64,000 nt of DNA, taken from contig NZ_CP010536.1 in assembly GCF_000832305.1 (NCBI RefSeq), positions 496,001 to 560,000 of the forward strand, in the 5' to 3' direction. The position numbers and the translations under genes were made by a program. Each line of letters begins with the position of its first letter. Within the stretch, counting starts at the first letter, position 1. This DNA is from Cupriavidus basilensis. GTDB lineage: Bacteria > Pseudomonadota > Gammaproteobacteria > Burkholderiales > Burkholderiaceae. This document shows, one piece after another, positions 18,058 through 26,789 of the stretch. The notes below the pieces were generated by a model that searched no databases, had not been told where the DNA came from, and saw nothing but the letters and a program-made list of their open reading frames with translations.

Positions 18058-19052
18058 GGTCTTGCCACCTCGACTGGCTGGCCCGGATGGAGCTTCGGCG
18101 CGTCTGCCGGTGCGGGCCGCGCTTCCACCAGGAACACCAGCTTGTTGCGCGTTTCGTTGCTGTAGATCACCGGCGGCGTGTACTCGGCCTGGCTGGAGAT
18201 GTAGGTGACCGTGGCTGCAATGGGCGCGGCGCAGCCGTCGCAACGCACGCGTACGGCCTCGCCGTTCTTGAACGCGCCGAGCACGGCCTGCGGCACATAG
18301 AAACGCACCTTGACGTTGCCCGGCGGCAGCAGCCGCACCACCGGGCTGCCGGCCGGCACCCAGTCGCCAGGGCGGAAGGGCGTGTCGTAGACCAGGCCGG
18401 CCTGGGTCGCGCCTACGGTCTTGCGCGATAGCTTCCACTCGGCCTGCGCCAGCGCGGCGCGCGCAGCGGCCACCTGGGCTTGCTGGGCCGCCTGCTGTGC
18501 GACGCGTCCCGGCAGCCGGGCCACGTCGATATCGCGCTGCAGCTCGCGCACGCGGGCGGCGTCGGAGGCGGCGGTGGCGCGGCTGTCTTCCAACTGCGCC
18601 AGCGCGATCCCGCCGATGGCGTATTGGGCTTCGTCACGCTTGCGTTGCGCGGCGCTGCGCACCGAGGCGGCTTGCGCCTGCGCCAGCTGCGCTCGGCTCA
18701 CGTCGACTTCCGGCACGCGCTTGCCGGTCTGCAGGTCGGCAAGCTGGGACTCGGCCGCACGCACTTGTTCCGCCGCTTGCTGCCGGGCCGCGCGCTCGTC
18801 GTCGGCCTCCAGCGCGAACAGCGGCGCGCCACTTGCCACCTGCTGCCCGCGCTGGACGGAGATCTGGTCCAGCCGGCCGGCAAAGGGGGACGCCACGCTG
18901 ACGAATTCGCCCTCCACATAGCCTTGCCAGGAGGGTGGCGCAGGCTCGCCACAGGCAGATAGCAGCGCGGCCCCGATAAGGGCGGCCAATGGCCAGCCCG
19001 CACGCAGGTTCGGGACGGGGCGGAATGAATGAGGCTGAGCGTGGCGAGGCAT
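18054..19052 (-). CDS. HlyD/YbhG-type periplasmic adaptor lipoprotein
   Basis: A 332-residue membrane-fusion protein. The N-terminus is a lipoprotein signal with Cys34 (LLSAC). It is followed by the biotinyl-lipoyl half-motif WQGYVEGEFVSVASPFAGRL, a long alpha-helical hairpin rich in Ala, Gln and Arg (about residues 90-210), and the second half-motif GLVYDTPFRPGDWVPAGSPV. It should bridge the ABC permease to the outer-membrane lipoprotein. GGAGCC precedes the start. It lies 27 bases after the TetR gene. Confidence 0.9.
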   Translation of the reverse strand: MPRHAQPHSFRPVPNLRAGWPLAALIGAALLSACGEPAPPSWQGYVEGEFVSVASPFAGRLDQISVQRGQQVASGAPLFALEADDERAARQQAAEQVRAAESQLADLQTGKRVPEVDVSRAQLAQAQAASVRSAAQRKRDEAQYAIGGIALAQLEDSRATAASDAARVRELQRDIDVARLPGRVAQQAAQQAQVAAARAALAQAEWKLSRKTVGATQAGLVYDTPFRPGDWVPAGSPVVRLLPPGNVKVRFYVPQAVLGAFKNGEAVRVRCDGCAAPIAATVTYISSQAEYTPPVIYSNETRNKLVFLVEARPAPADAPKLHPGQPVEVARP

Positions 19053-19079
19053 GCTGGCTCCGTGGCGGGCAGGCTGGGT

Positions 19080-19802
19080 TCAGGCGGACGGCGGCGTGGC
19101 CGGCCCGGGCCGCGGTATCGGGGTGATCGGGGCGATCGGCGCTACCCCCAGGCCGTGCGCCAGCAGCGCGCTCACGTGGCGCACCAGCGCCTCGCTGTCG
19201 ATGGCGCCGGCGCCGGGCAGGCGGCGCCAGATATGGGTGGTAGCCAGCGGCAGCAACGTCAGGCCGATCAGCGACACCATCAGCAGCGCCGGCTCCAGGC
19301 TGGCGTTGATCTCGCCGCGCGCGCGCGCCGCCGCCAGCGGGCCGATCACCAGGCCGGCGCGCTGCAGCGCGATCTTCTGCAGCACGCGCTGATGCAACTG
19401 CCCGTCCGCGCCAACGATCTCGCGGATCCACAGCCCGGGAAACCATGGCGTGGCGGCGGCTGTGCGGATCAGCCGTCCGGCGATGCCCACCAGCATGGCT
19501 GCCGGGTCCGCGCTGTCGGCCGCGGCCGGCGCGAACACCTGTTCCACCAGCGGCTGCAGGCGCTCGTCGACCACTGCGTCAAGCAACTGGTCGCGATCGC
19601 GGAAGTAGTAGTGCACGAGCGCCGGGGTGACGCCAGCATGGCTAGCGATGGTCTTGATCGGCGTAGCGGCAACACCACGCAGGGCGAACAATTCGGTGGC
19701 GGCGTCGAGCAACTGCTTGCGCTGTCCGGCGCTGGCGGCATCCCCGGCGGCGGGCCGGCCCGGACGGCGGCTTGGGGGTGGGGTGGCGGCAGCAGGCGGC
19801 AT
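19080..19802 (-). CDS. TetR/AcrR-family repressor of the efflux operon (CecR-like)
   Basis: A 240-residue regulator. A proline/arginine-rich tail of about 25 residues precedes the TetR helix-turn-helix (LLDAATELFALRGVAATPIK then HAGVTPALVHYYFRDRDQLL). The rest is the ligand-binding domain. As first gene of the operon it most likely autorepresses the adaptor, ATPase, permease and channel genes. The arrangement resembles E. coli cecR-ybhGFSR, but with one permease and a dedicated outer-membrane channel. CAGGAG precedes the start. The inducing drug is unknown. Confidence 0.9.
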   Translation of the reverse strand: MPPAAATPPPSRRPGRPAAGDAASAGQRKQLLDAATELFALRGVAATPIKTIASHAGVTPALVHYYFRDRDQLLDAVVDERLQPLVEQVFAPAAADSADPAAMLVGIAGRLIRTAAATPWFPGLWIREIVGADGQLHQRVLQKIALQRAGLVIGPLAAARARGEINASLEPALLMVSLIGLTLLPLATTHIWRRLPGAGAIDSEALVRHVSALLAHGLGVAPIAPITPIPRPGPATPPSA

Positions 19803-19822
19803 GGCGGCTCCTGAATCTGCAG

Positions 19823-19851
19823 TTAATATTAATTTATGAATTAATTAATTC
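19823..19851. promoter_or_regulatory. AT-rich palindromes, candidate TetR operator
   Basis: Three overlapping dyads sit 21-49 bases before the TetR start in an otherwise GC-rich genome: TTAATATTAA (19823-19832), TTAATT-N4-AATTAA (19829-19844) and GAATTAATTAATTC (19838-19851, a perfect 14-bp palindrome). Position and symmetry suit a TetR-family operator controlling the efflux operon; the palindrome also lies upstream of the divergent porin. Confidence 0.5.
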
Positions 19852-20011
19852 AAGGTCGATTGCAACGTGATGTAAATTTCACTTTTATTTTTGCATAATG
19901 TTGCGTTGCAGCAATGCAAGGTAGACATGTCATAAACCCTTGGCTATGCTTCGTCCGCCCATCAGCCGGGCGTGCCCCCCAATGTGCCCGCTGCTGTTTC
20001 CCGGATTTTTC

Positions 20012-21421
20012 ATGCTGCTCTGCCGCCCCCACGCCGCCCCAGCGCGGCTATGCCTGTTTTTTGCCACGCGCCTGGCGGGTGTGGCCTTGTCGCTGGCCGG
20101 CGTTGCCGGCATGGCGGCCATGCCCGCCTTGGCGCAGGAAAAAGCCGGGACAAGCAGCGACGCGCCCGCGCAGGCCGATGCCCCCGAGGACTACGCCTTC
20201 CACGGCCAGACCACCTATATCTGGCAGCGCAAGCCGTCCTTCGGCGCGGCCTATTCCGGCGCCAACAGCCTGACGGCGGACCGCGCCAAGAGCTACTCGT
20301 TCAGCACCACGCTCGATCTCGGCCTGCGCCTGTGGCGCGGCGCGGAGTTCCACTTCAACCCGGAGGTGACCCAGGGCGTGCCGTTCTCCGGGCTGCACGG
20401 CCTGGGCGGGCTGCCCAACGGTGAGCTGGCCAAGGTATCGAGCACCAATCCGGTGTTCTACCGGGCGCGCGCGTTTGTCCGCCAGACCTGGGGGCTGGGC
20501 GGCGGCAGCGACCAGCTGGAAGCCGATTTCAACCAGCTGGCCGGCAGCGTCGACAAGCGCCGCGTGGTGCTGACCGCCGGCAACTTCGGCGTGCTCGATG
20601 TGTTCGACCAGAACGAGTACGGCTCCGACCCGCGCACCCAGTTCATGAACTGGTCGTTCATGGCGCACGGCTCCTTCGACTACCCGGCCGATGCGCGCGG
20701 CTACAACTGGGGCGTGGCGCTCGAGTACATTGGCGACATGTGGTCGGTGCGGCTTGGCCACTTCCTGCAACCGCTGGAGTCCAACGGGCTGGAGCTCGAT
20801 ACGCGGATGTTCCAGCACTATGGCGACATCCTCGAGTTCGAGAAGCGCTACAACCTGGCCGGCCAGCCCGGCGTGGCGCGCCTGCTGCTCTGGCGCAACA
20901 AGGCGCGCATGGGCGCGTTCAGCGATGCGCTGCAGCTCGGCGCCAACACCGGCGCCACGCCGGACGTGGCCAATGTGCGCGAGGAGCACGCCAAGATCGG
21001 CGCGGGATTGTCGCTGATGCAGCGGGTCAACGAATCGCTCGGCGTATTCGCGCGCGCCAATATGTCGGACGACAAGACCGAAACCTATGCCTTTACGGAA
21101 ATCGGCCGGCAGGTCGCCGCCGGCGGCGTGCTCAACGGCAATGCGTGGGGCCGGCCGCGCGATGTGGTTGGCTTGGCGATGTCGGTGAATATGCTGGGGT
21201 CGAGGCACCAGGCTTACCTGGCCGCAGGCGGGCAGGGCGCCTTCCTCGGCGACGGCGCGCTCAGGTATGGTCCCGAGCAGATCGTGGAAGTGTTCTATAG
21301 CTTCCAGCCGGTCAAGTACCTGAGCATCAGCCCGGACTTCCAGTACATCCGCAATCCTGGCTACAACCGCGACCGCGGCCCGGCAAAGTTCTACGGCGTG
21401 CGCTTTCATGCGGAGTTTTGA
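20012..21421 (+). CDS. Carbohydrate-selective porin, OprB-like
   Basis: A 469-residue outer-membrane beta-barrel protein. The signal peptide runs to about residue 41 (GMAAMPALAQ). The mature part begins with YAFHGQTTYIWQRKPSF and ends YGVRFHAEF, with the terminal Phe needed for barrel insertion. The pattern of alternating aromatic and polar residues and the segment RVVLTAGNFGVLDVFDQNEY match the OprB/carbohydrate porin family. Upstream in-frame starts (19940, 19982) are possible, but 20012 gives the most natural signal peptide. Substrate unknown. It is followed by a strong terminator. Confidence 0.8.
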   Translation: MLLCRPHAAPARLCLFFATRLAGVALSLAGVAGMAAMPALAQEKAGTSSDAPAQADAPEDYAFHGQTTYIWQRKPSFGAAYSGANSLTADRAKSYSFSTTLDLGLRLWRGAEFHFNPEVTQGVPFSGLHGLGGLPNGELAKVSSTNPVFYRARAFVRQTWGLGGGSDQLEADFNQLAGSVDKRRVVLTAGNFGVLDVFDQNEYGSDPRTQFMNWSFMAHGSFDYPADARGYNWGVALEYIGDMWSVRLGHFLQPLESNGLELDTRMFQHYGDILEFEKRYNLAGQPGVARLLLWRNKARMGAFSDALQLGANTGATPDVANVREEHAKIGAGLSLMQRVNESLGVFARANMSDDKTETYAFTEIGRQVAAGGVLNGNAWGRPRDVVGLAMSVNMLGSRHQAYLAAGGQGAFLGDGALRYGPEQIVEVFYSFQPVKYLSISPDFQYIRNPGYNRDRGPAKFYGVRFHAEF

Positions 21422-21445
21422 GCCGGCCAGGATCACGGCGCAAGT

Positions 21446-21475
21446 AAAAACCCCGGCGTGCACACCGGGGTTTTT
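21446..21475. terminator. Bidirectional rho-independent terminator
   Basis: AAAAACCCCGG and CCGGGGTTTTT flank an 8-base loop, giving a symmetrical terminator with A- and T-tracts. It serves the porin gene on the plus strand and queF on the minus strand, whose stop lies 25 bases away. Confidence 0.9.
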
Positions 21476-21499
21476 ATTGGCTTCATGCGTTCGCGAGGC

Positions 21500-22333
21500 T
21501 CACTGCCGTGCGTTGCGCCGGTTGTCCGGCCACGGCGTGTTGAAGTTGGTGCGGAACGGATTGATATCCAGCCCGCCGCGCCGCGTATAGCGTGCATAAA
21601 CCGCCAGCTTCACCGGCTTGCACTGCCGCATCACGTCGGTGAAGATCCGCTCCACGCATTGCTCATGGAACTCGTTGTGGTTGCGAAACGAGATCAGGTA
21701 CTTTAGCAGCCCTTCCTGGTTGATCGGCGCGCCCACGTAGCGGATCTGCACGCTGCCCCAGTCCGGCTGGCCGGTTACCAGGCAGTTGGACTTGAGCAGG
21801 TGCGAGACCAGCGTTTCTTCCACCGGCGATTCGTCCTGGGCGGCATGCAGCAAGTGCGGCGCCGGCTCGTAGATGTCGGTTTCGATGTCGAGCCGGTCCA
21901 GCTGCACGCCGTCCAGCTCGGCCATCTTCTGCGTGCCGAGATCGGCCTCGGTCACCAGGCGCACCTGCACCGTGCCGCCCGTGGCCTCGGACAGGTCGTG
22001 ATGCAGCAGCTGCTGCAACGCTTCGGGCGAGGCGATCTTGCTCTGGTTGAACGAATTCAGGTAGAGCTTGAACGACTTGGACTCGACGATGTTGGGCGTG
22101 TCGGCCGGAATGATGAAGCTGGCCAGCGCCACCTGGGGCTTGCCCTTCATGTTCAGCCACGACAGCTCGTACGCGTTCCAGATGTCCACGCCGAAGAACG
22201 GCAGCGCGCGGCCTTGCGCCAGGCCGATCTCCGTGCGCTTGGGCTGGCGCGGGATCGGGAACAGCAACGTCGGGTCGTACTCGGTCTTGTAGGCCGAGGG
22301 TTTGCCTAGCGGCGATTGTTCGGGAAGGCTCAT
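21500..22333 (-). CDS. queF: NADPH-dependent 7-cyano-7-deazaguanine reductase
   Basis: A 277-residue long-type (two-domain) QueF, which reduces preQ0 to preQ1 in queuosine tRNA modification. The family motif [14 protein letters not shown] lies near residue 85. Cys184 in [18 protein letters not shown] is the expected thioimide nucleophile. The C-terminal [13 protein letters not shown] and [17 protein letters not shown] are also characteristic. It begins 15 bases downstream of ilvA on the same strand, so the two may be co-transcribed. Confidence 0.97.
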   Translation of the reverse strand: MSLPEQSPLGKPSAYKTEYDPTLLFPIPRQPKRTEIGLAQGRALPFFGVDIWNAYELSWLNMKGKPQVALASFIIPADTPNIVESKSFKLYLNSFNQSKIASPEALQQLLHHDLSEATGGTVQVRLVTEADLGTQKMAELDGVQLDRLDIETDIYEPAPHLLHAAQDESPVEETLVSHLLKSNCLVTGQPDWGSVQIRYVGAPINQEGLLKYLISFRNHNEFHEQCVERIFTDVMRQCKPVKLAVYARYTRRGGLDINPFRTNFNTPWPDNRRNARQ

Positions 22334-22348
22334 GGTTGCCTCGGATGA

Positions 22349-23875
22349 TCAGGACAGGAACAGCTTGTACACGGGATTTTCGGTCTCTTCCCAGTGTACA
22401 TAGCCCAGCGTGGCGAGGAAGTCGCGGAAGGCGCGCTTCTCGTTCTTGGGCACCTGGATGCCAACCAGGATGTTGGAGGTGTCGCCGCCCTGGTTGCGGT
22501 AGTGGAACAGGCTGATATTCCAGTTCGGGCTCATGCTCGACAGGAAGCGCATCAGCGCGCCCGGCCGCTCGGGAAACTCGAACCGGTACAGCAGTTCGTC
22601 ATGCGCCAGCGGGGAGTGCCCGCCCACCATGTAGCGGATGTGCTGCTTGGCCAGCTCATCGTTGGACAGGTCCAGCGTGTCGAAGCCGTGGCGGCGGAAT
22701 CCGGCGGCGATCTTCTCGTTTTCCGCGCGGCTCGCAATCTGCACGCCGACGAAGATATGCGCCATGCTCTTGTCGGCGATGCGGTAGTTGAACTCGGTCA
22801 CATTGCGCGTGCCGAGCTGCTCGCAGAAGCGCTTGAAGCTGCCGCGTTCCTCGGGGATGCTGACCGCGAAGACCGCCTCGCGTGCTTCGCCCACCTCGGC
22901 GCGCTCCGCCACGAAGCGCAGGCGGTCGAAGTTCATGTTCGCGCCGCAGGCGATGGCTACCAGGTGCTGGCCCTTGAGCTTCTCGCGCTCGGCGTAGAGC
23001 TTCAGACCGGCCACGGCCATGGCGCCGGCCGGCTCCAGGATGCTGCGGGTATCCTGGAACACGTCCTTGAGCCCGGCGCAGATGGCGTCGGTGTCCACCA
23101 GGATGATCTCGTCGACCAGCTCGCGCGTGATGCGGAAGGTTTCCTTGCCGACCAGCTTCACGGCGGTGCCGTCCGAGAACAGGCCCACTTCCTTGAGCTC
23201 CACGCGCTTGCCCGCGTCCACCGAGCGCTTCATCGCGTCGGAGTCCACGGTCTGCACGCCGATTACCTTGATCTCGGGGCGCACCGCCTTGATGTAGGAC
23301 GCAATGCCGGAGATCAGGCCGCCGCCGCCGATCGCCACGAACACCGCATGCAGCGGGCCCGGGTGCTGGCGCAGGATTTCCATGGCGATGGTGCCTTGGC
23401 CGGCGATGACTTCGGGATCGTCGAAGGGGTGGATGAAGGTCAGCTTGTGCTTTTTCTCCAGCACCGCGGCGTGGTTGTAGGCGTCGCTGTACGAGTCGCC
23501 GTGCAACACGATTTCCACCCACTCGCCACCACGCTCACGCACCGCGTCGATCTTCACCTGCGGGGTGGTGACCGGCATCGCGATCAGCGCCTTGCACTTC
23601 AGGCGCGCGGCTGACAGCGCCACGCCCTGCGCGTGATTGCCGGCCGAGGCGGCGATCACGCCGCGCTTGAGCTCTTCCGGCGACAGCGAGGCCATCTTGT
23701 TGTACGCGCCGCGCAGCTTGAACGAGAACACCGGCTGGGTGTCCTCGCGCTTGAACCACACCTTGTTGCCGGTGCGCGCGGAGAGCAGGTTTGCATAGGT
23801 GAGATCGGTCTCTTGGGCCACGTCGTACACCTTGGCGGTCAGGATCTTTCTCAGGTAATCGGGTTTGCGGGTCAT
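22349..23875 (-). CDS. ilvA: Biosynthetic threonine ammonia-lyase
   Basis: A 508-residue protein that converts threonine to 2-oxobutanoate plus ammonia, the first step to isoleucine. Lys53 in FSFKLRGAYNKM should bind pyridoxal phosphate; SAGNHAQGVALSA and GGGGLISGIA are further cofactor-site motifs. Two ACT-like regulatory domains fill the C-terminal 170 residues, as expected for the isoleucine-inhibited form. The start at 23875 (MTRKPDYLRKIL) gives the usual family length; an upstream extension in the same frame looks non-coding. queF follows. Confidence 0.96.
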   Translation of the reverse strand: MTRKPDYLRKILTAKVYDVAQETDLTYANLLSARTGNKVWFKREDTQPVFSFKLRGAYNKMASLSPEELKRGVIAASAGNHAQGVALSAARLKCKALIAMPVTTPQVKIDAVRERGGEWVEIVLHGDSYSDAYNHAAVLEKKHKLTFIHPFDDPEVIAGQGTIAMEILRQHPGPLHAVFVAIGGGGLISGIASYIKAVRPEIKVIGVQTVDSDAMKRSVDAGKRVELKEVGLFSDGTAVKLVGKETFRITRELVDEIILVDTDAICAGLKDVFQDTRSILEPAGAMAVAGLKLYAEREKLKGQHLVAIACGANMNFDRLRFVAERAEVGEAREAVFAVSIPEERGSFKRFCEQLGTRNVTEFNYRIADKSMAHIFVGVQIASRAENEKIAAGFRRHGFDTLDLSNDELAKQHIRYMVGGHSPLAHDELLYRFEFPERPGALMRFLSSMSPNWNISLFHYRNQGGDTSNILVGIQVPKNEKRAFRDFLATLGYVHWEETENPVYKLFLS

Positions 23876-24118
23876 CGTGGACAGCCGGGGCGGGGATTGG
23901 CGGAAACCGGTAATGATAATGGATGGCGGGGGGCGGCGATGGCTGCACCCCTGTGCAAGCGACCGCGAAGGGCAGGCAAGCTCACCTTCGCGCGCCGGGG
24001 TGCCTTGCGCACTGCAGAGGTGCAGGCACCGCCGTGGCGCGCCGAAGGGGCGCTTGCGCACCTTGTAGGACGAAGCCCGGTGGACGCTGCCGGAACACTC
24101 GTGATACGGTGTAACGCA

Positions 24119-24904
24119 ATGCCTTCCCTACCTCTGATCGAACCGAACACCGCGCTGTTCCTGGATTTCGACGGTACGCTGGCCGACCTTGCGCCGCGTC
24201 CTGACCTCGTGCAGGTCGAACCGGAACTGGTGGGGACGCTGCGCGCCCTGCATCTGCATCTGGGCGGTGCGGTGGCCCTGGTTTCCGGCCGGCCGATCGC
24301 GGAGCTGGATCATTTCCTGCAGCCGCTGCAACTGCCGTGTGCCGGCGTGCATGGCGCGGAACTGCGCGACGCGGGCGGCCAACGCCTGCGCCAGCCTGAC
24401 CCTGGCGTGCCGCTGCTGCTCCCGCCGCTCGAAGCGCTGGTCGGCGCGCATCCCGGTTTGCAGCTTGAGCGCAAGTCGGTCGCGGTTGCGGTGCACTACC
24501 GCGCCGTTCCCCACCTCGAAGGCATGGTGCGCAACTTCGCCGCCGAACTCGCCGGTGGCGTGCCCGGCATCGAAGTCCTGCACGGCAAGATGGTGGTGGA
24601 ACTCAAGCCAGCAGGCATCGACAAGGGCGGCGCCATCAATGCCTTTATGCGCAGCCCGCCATTTGCGCGGCGCACACCGCTGTTTGCGGGCGACGATATT
24701 ACCGACGAGGCTGGCTTTGCCGTGGTGCGCCGCCTTGGCGGCGTCGGCCTGCTGGTTGGCGCGCGGCCCAGCGCCGCCACCGCCAGCGTGACCGGCCCGG
24801 CCGCGCTGCGCTGCTGGCTGCATCGCTCCGCCAAGGCGCTCGAAGTCATGGCCGCCGCGCAGGGCACGCAGGTTTCCGGAGCCACATCCACAACGACGTC
24901 TTGA
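24119..24904 (+). CDS. otsB: Trehalose-6-phosphate phosphatase
   Basis: A 261-residue HAD-superfamily phosphatase that removes phosphate from trehalose 6-phosphate. The nucleophile motif LFLDFDGTLADLA gives Asp16 and Asp18; VSGRPIAELDHFL and the Mg-binding LFAGDDITDEAGF complete the HAD signature. ATG 24119 places the motif at the usual distance from the N-terminus. It is the first gene of otsB - GH15 - otsA, with the GH15 gene 12 bases downstream. Confidence 0.95.
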   Translation: MPSLPLIEPNTALFLDFDGTLADLAPRPDLVQVEPELVGTLRALHLHLGGAVALVSGRPIAELDHFLQPLQLPCAGVHGAELRDAGGQRLRQPDPGVPLLLPPLEALVGAHPGLQLERKSVAVAVHYRAVPHLEGMVRNFAAELAGGVPGIEVLHGKMVVELKPAGIDKGGAINAFMRSPPFARRTPLFAGDDITDEAGFAVVRRLGGVGLLVGARPSAATASVTGPAALRCWLHRSAKALEVMAAAQGTQVSGATSTTTS

Positions 24905-24916
24905 GGGGGATTCGCT

Positions 24917-26755
24917 GTGAGCAACCCATCCACCGAGGAGTTTCCGGCGCGCGCCGGAGATGACGGGCGCTACGCCGCGCCTTCGCTATCGCTGGGCATG
25001 ATCGGCAACTGTGCGATCTCCGCGCTGGTCGACGGGCGCGGGCGCATTGTGTGGTGCTGCCTGCCGCGCTTTGACGGCGATCCGGTCTTCAATGCTTTGC
25101 TCGATCCGGGCGAGAACGCTGGCCACTTTGCCATCGAAATCGAGGACTTCCACGAAGCGCACCAGTGGTATGAGCCCAATACGGCCGTGCTGCGGACCCG
25201 GCTGACTGACCAGCATGGCAACAGCCTTGAGATTACCGATTTCGCGCCGCGTTTCTTCCGCATCGGACGTTACTTCCGCCCCACCTCGCTGATCCGCCGC
25301 ATCCGGCCGGTTCAGGGCGCGCCGCGTGTGCGCGTGACGTTGGCGCCGCGTTTCGACTGGGGGCGCGTCAAGCCCGAGATCACGCGCGGCAGCAGCCACG
25401 TGCGCTATATCGGCGACGGCAGCACGCTGCGCATGACCACCGACGCGCCGCTGACCTATGTGCTGTCGCAGACGCCTTTCCTGCTCACGCGCGACCTCAA
25501 CTTCATCCTCGGGCCGGACGAAACCCTGCAAGGCGGCGTGGAGGAAATCGCCCGCGACTTCGAGCAGGAAACCACGGCTTACTGGAAGATGTGGAGCCGC
25601 CGCCTCGCGGTGCCGCGCGAGTGGCAGGAGGCGGTGATCCGCGCCGCCATTACGCTCAAGCTGTCGCTGTACGAGGAGACGGGTGCCATCGTCGCGGCCA
25701 TGACCACCAGCATTCCCGAGGCGCCCGGCAGCGGGCGCAACTGGGATTACCGCTTCTGCTGGCTGCGCGATGCGTTCTTCGTGATCCGCGCGCTCAACAG
25801 CTTGTCCGAGGTCGGCACCATGGAGGACTACCTGCGCTGGTTGTCCAACGTGGTGATGCAATCCAGGAATGGCCATATCCAGCCGCTGTACGGCATCGGG
25901 CTGGAGCTCGAATTGCCGGAGAGCATGCTCGATCATTTGTCCGGCTACCGTGGCATGGGCCCGGTGCGCGTGGGCAACCAGGCGCAGGAGCACTTCCAGC
26001 ATGATGTCTACGGCAACGTAGTGCTGGGCGCGGCCCAGGCTTTCCACGACCATCGCCTGCTGCACCGCGGCGGGGCGGCCGAGTACCACGTGCTGGAAAC
26101 CGTGGGCGAGCAGGCGGTACGCGTGTTCGGCACGCCCGATGCGGGCATGTGGGAGCTGCGCACGCGCGCGCGGGTGCATACCTCGTCCGCCCTGATGAGC
26201 TGGGCCGCCTGCGACCGCCTCGCCAAGATCGGCGATGCGCTGCAATTGCCCGATCGCGCGGCTTACTGGCGCCAGCATGCCGAAGGCATGAAGGTGCGCA
26301 TCGTGCGCGAGTCCTGGAGCGAGGAACGCCAGGCGTTCGCCGAGAGCTTCGGCGGGCGCGAGCTCGATGCCAGCGTGTTGCTGATGGCCGAGGTCGGTTT
26401 TATCGAGCCCAGGGATGAACGTTTCATGTCCACGCTCAAGGCCATGGAAGCGTCGCTGTGCGACGGGCCTTATATGCGCCGCTATGAGGCGCCGGACGAC
26501 TTCGGCAAGCCCGAGACCGCCTTCAACATCTGCACCTTCTGGCGTATCGATGCGCTCGCGCGCGTGGGGCGCCGGGAGGAAGCGCGTGAGATCTTCGAGG
26601 CCATGCTGGCGGCGCGCAATCCGCTTGGCCTGCTGTCCGAGGATACGCACCCCGTGACCGGCGAGATGTGGGGCAATTTTCCGCAGACCTACTCGATGGT
26701 AGGCCTGATCAACGGCGCCATGCGCCTGTCCGCGCCATGGGATTCCGTGATCTGA
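24917..26755 (+). CDS. GH15-family glycoside hydrolase (glucoamylase/trehalase-like)
   Basis: A 612-residue cytoplasmic protein with no signal peptide. Residues 20-230 form the N-terminal beta-domain (LGMIGNCAISALVDGRGRIV at its start). Residues 250-610 form the alpha/alpha-barrel, with GRNWDYRFCWLRDAFF and GYRGMGPVRVGNQAQEH, both typical of bacterial GH15 proteins. It starts at GTG 24917 after a GAGGGGGA ribosome-binding site. Lying between otsB and otsA, it probably acts on trehalose or on alpha-glucans linked to trehalose turnover. Glucoamylase, trehalase and trehalose-related roles cannot be separated here. Confidence 0.9.
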   Translation: MSNPSTEEFPARAGDDGRYAAPSLSLGMIGNCAISALVDGRGRIVWCCLPRFDGDPVFNALLDPGENAGHFAIEIEDFHEAHQWYEPNTAVLRTRLTDQHGNSLEITDFAPRFFRIGRYFRPTSLIRRIRPVQGAPRVRVTLAPRFDWGRVKPEITRGSSHVRYIGDGSTLRMTTDAPLTYVLSQTPFLLTRDLNFILGPDETLQGGVEEIARDFEQETTAYWKMWSRRLAVPREWQEAVIRAAITLKLSLYEETGAIVAAMTTSIPEAPGSGRNWDYRFCWLRDAFFVIRALNSLSEVGTMEDYLRWLSNVVMQSRNGHIQPLYGIGLELELPESMLDHLSGYRGMGPVRVGNQAQEHFQHDVYGNVVLGAAQAFHDHRLLHRGGAAEYHVLETVGEQAVRVFGTPDAGMWELRTRARVHTSSALMSWAACDRLAKIGDALQLPDRAAYWRQHAEGMKVRIVRESWSEERQAFAESFGGRELDASVLLMAEVGFIEPRDERFMSTLKAMEASLCDGPYMRRYEAPDDFGKPETAFNICTFWRIDALARVGRREEAREIFEAMLAARNPLGLLSEDTHPVTGEMWGNFPQTYSMVGLINGAMRLSAPWDSVI

Positions 26756-26789
26756 AGGCGCGCGCGGTGAGGCCAGCACAAAGGAATGT

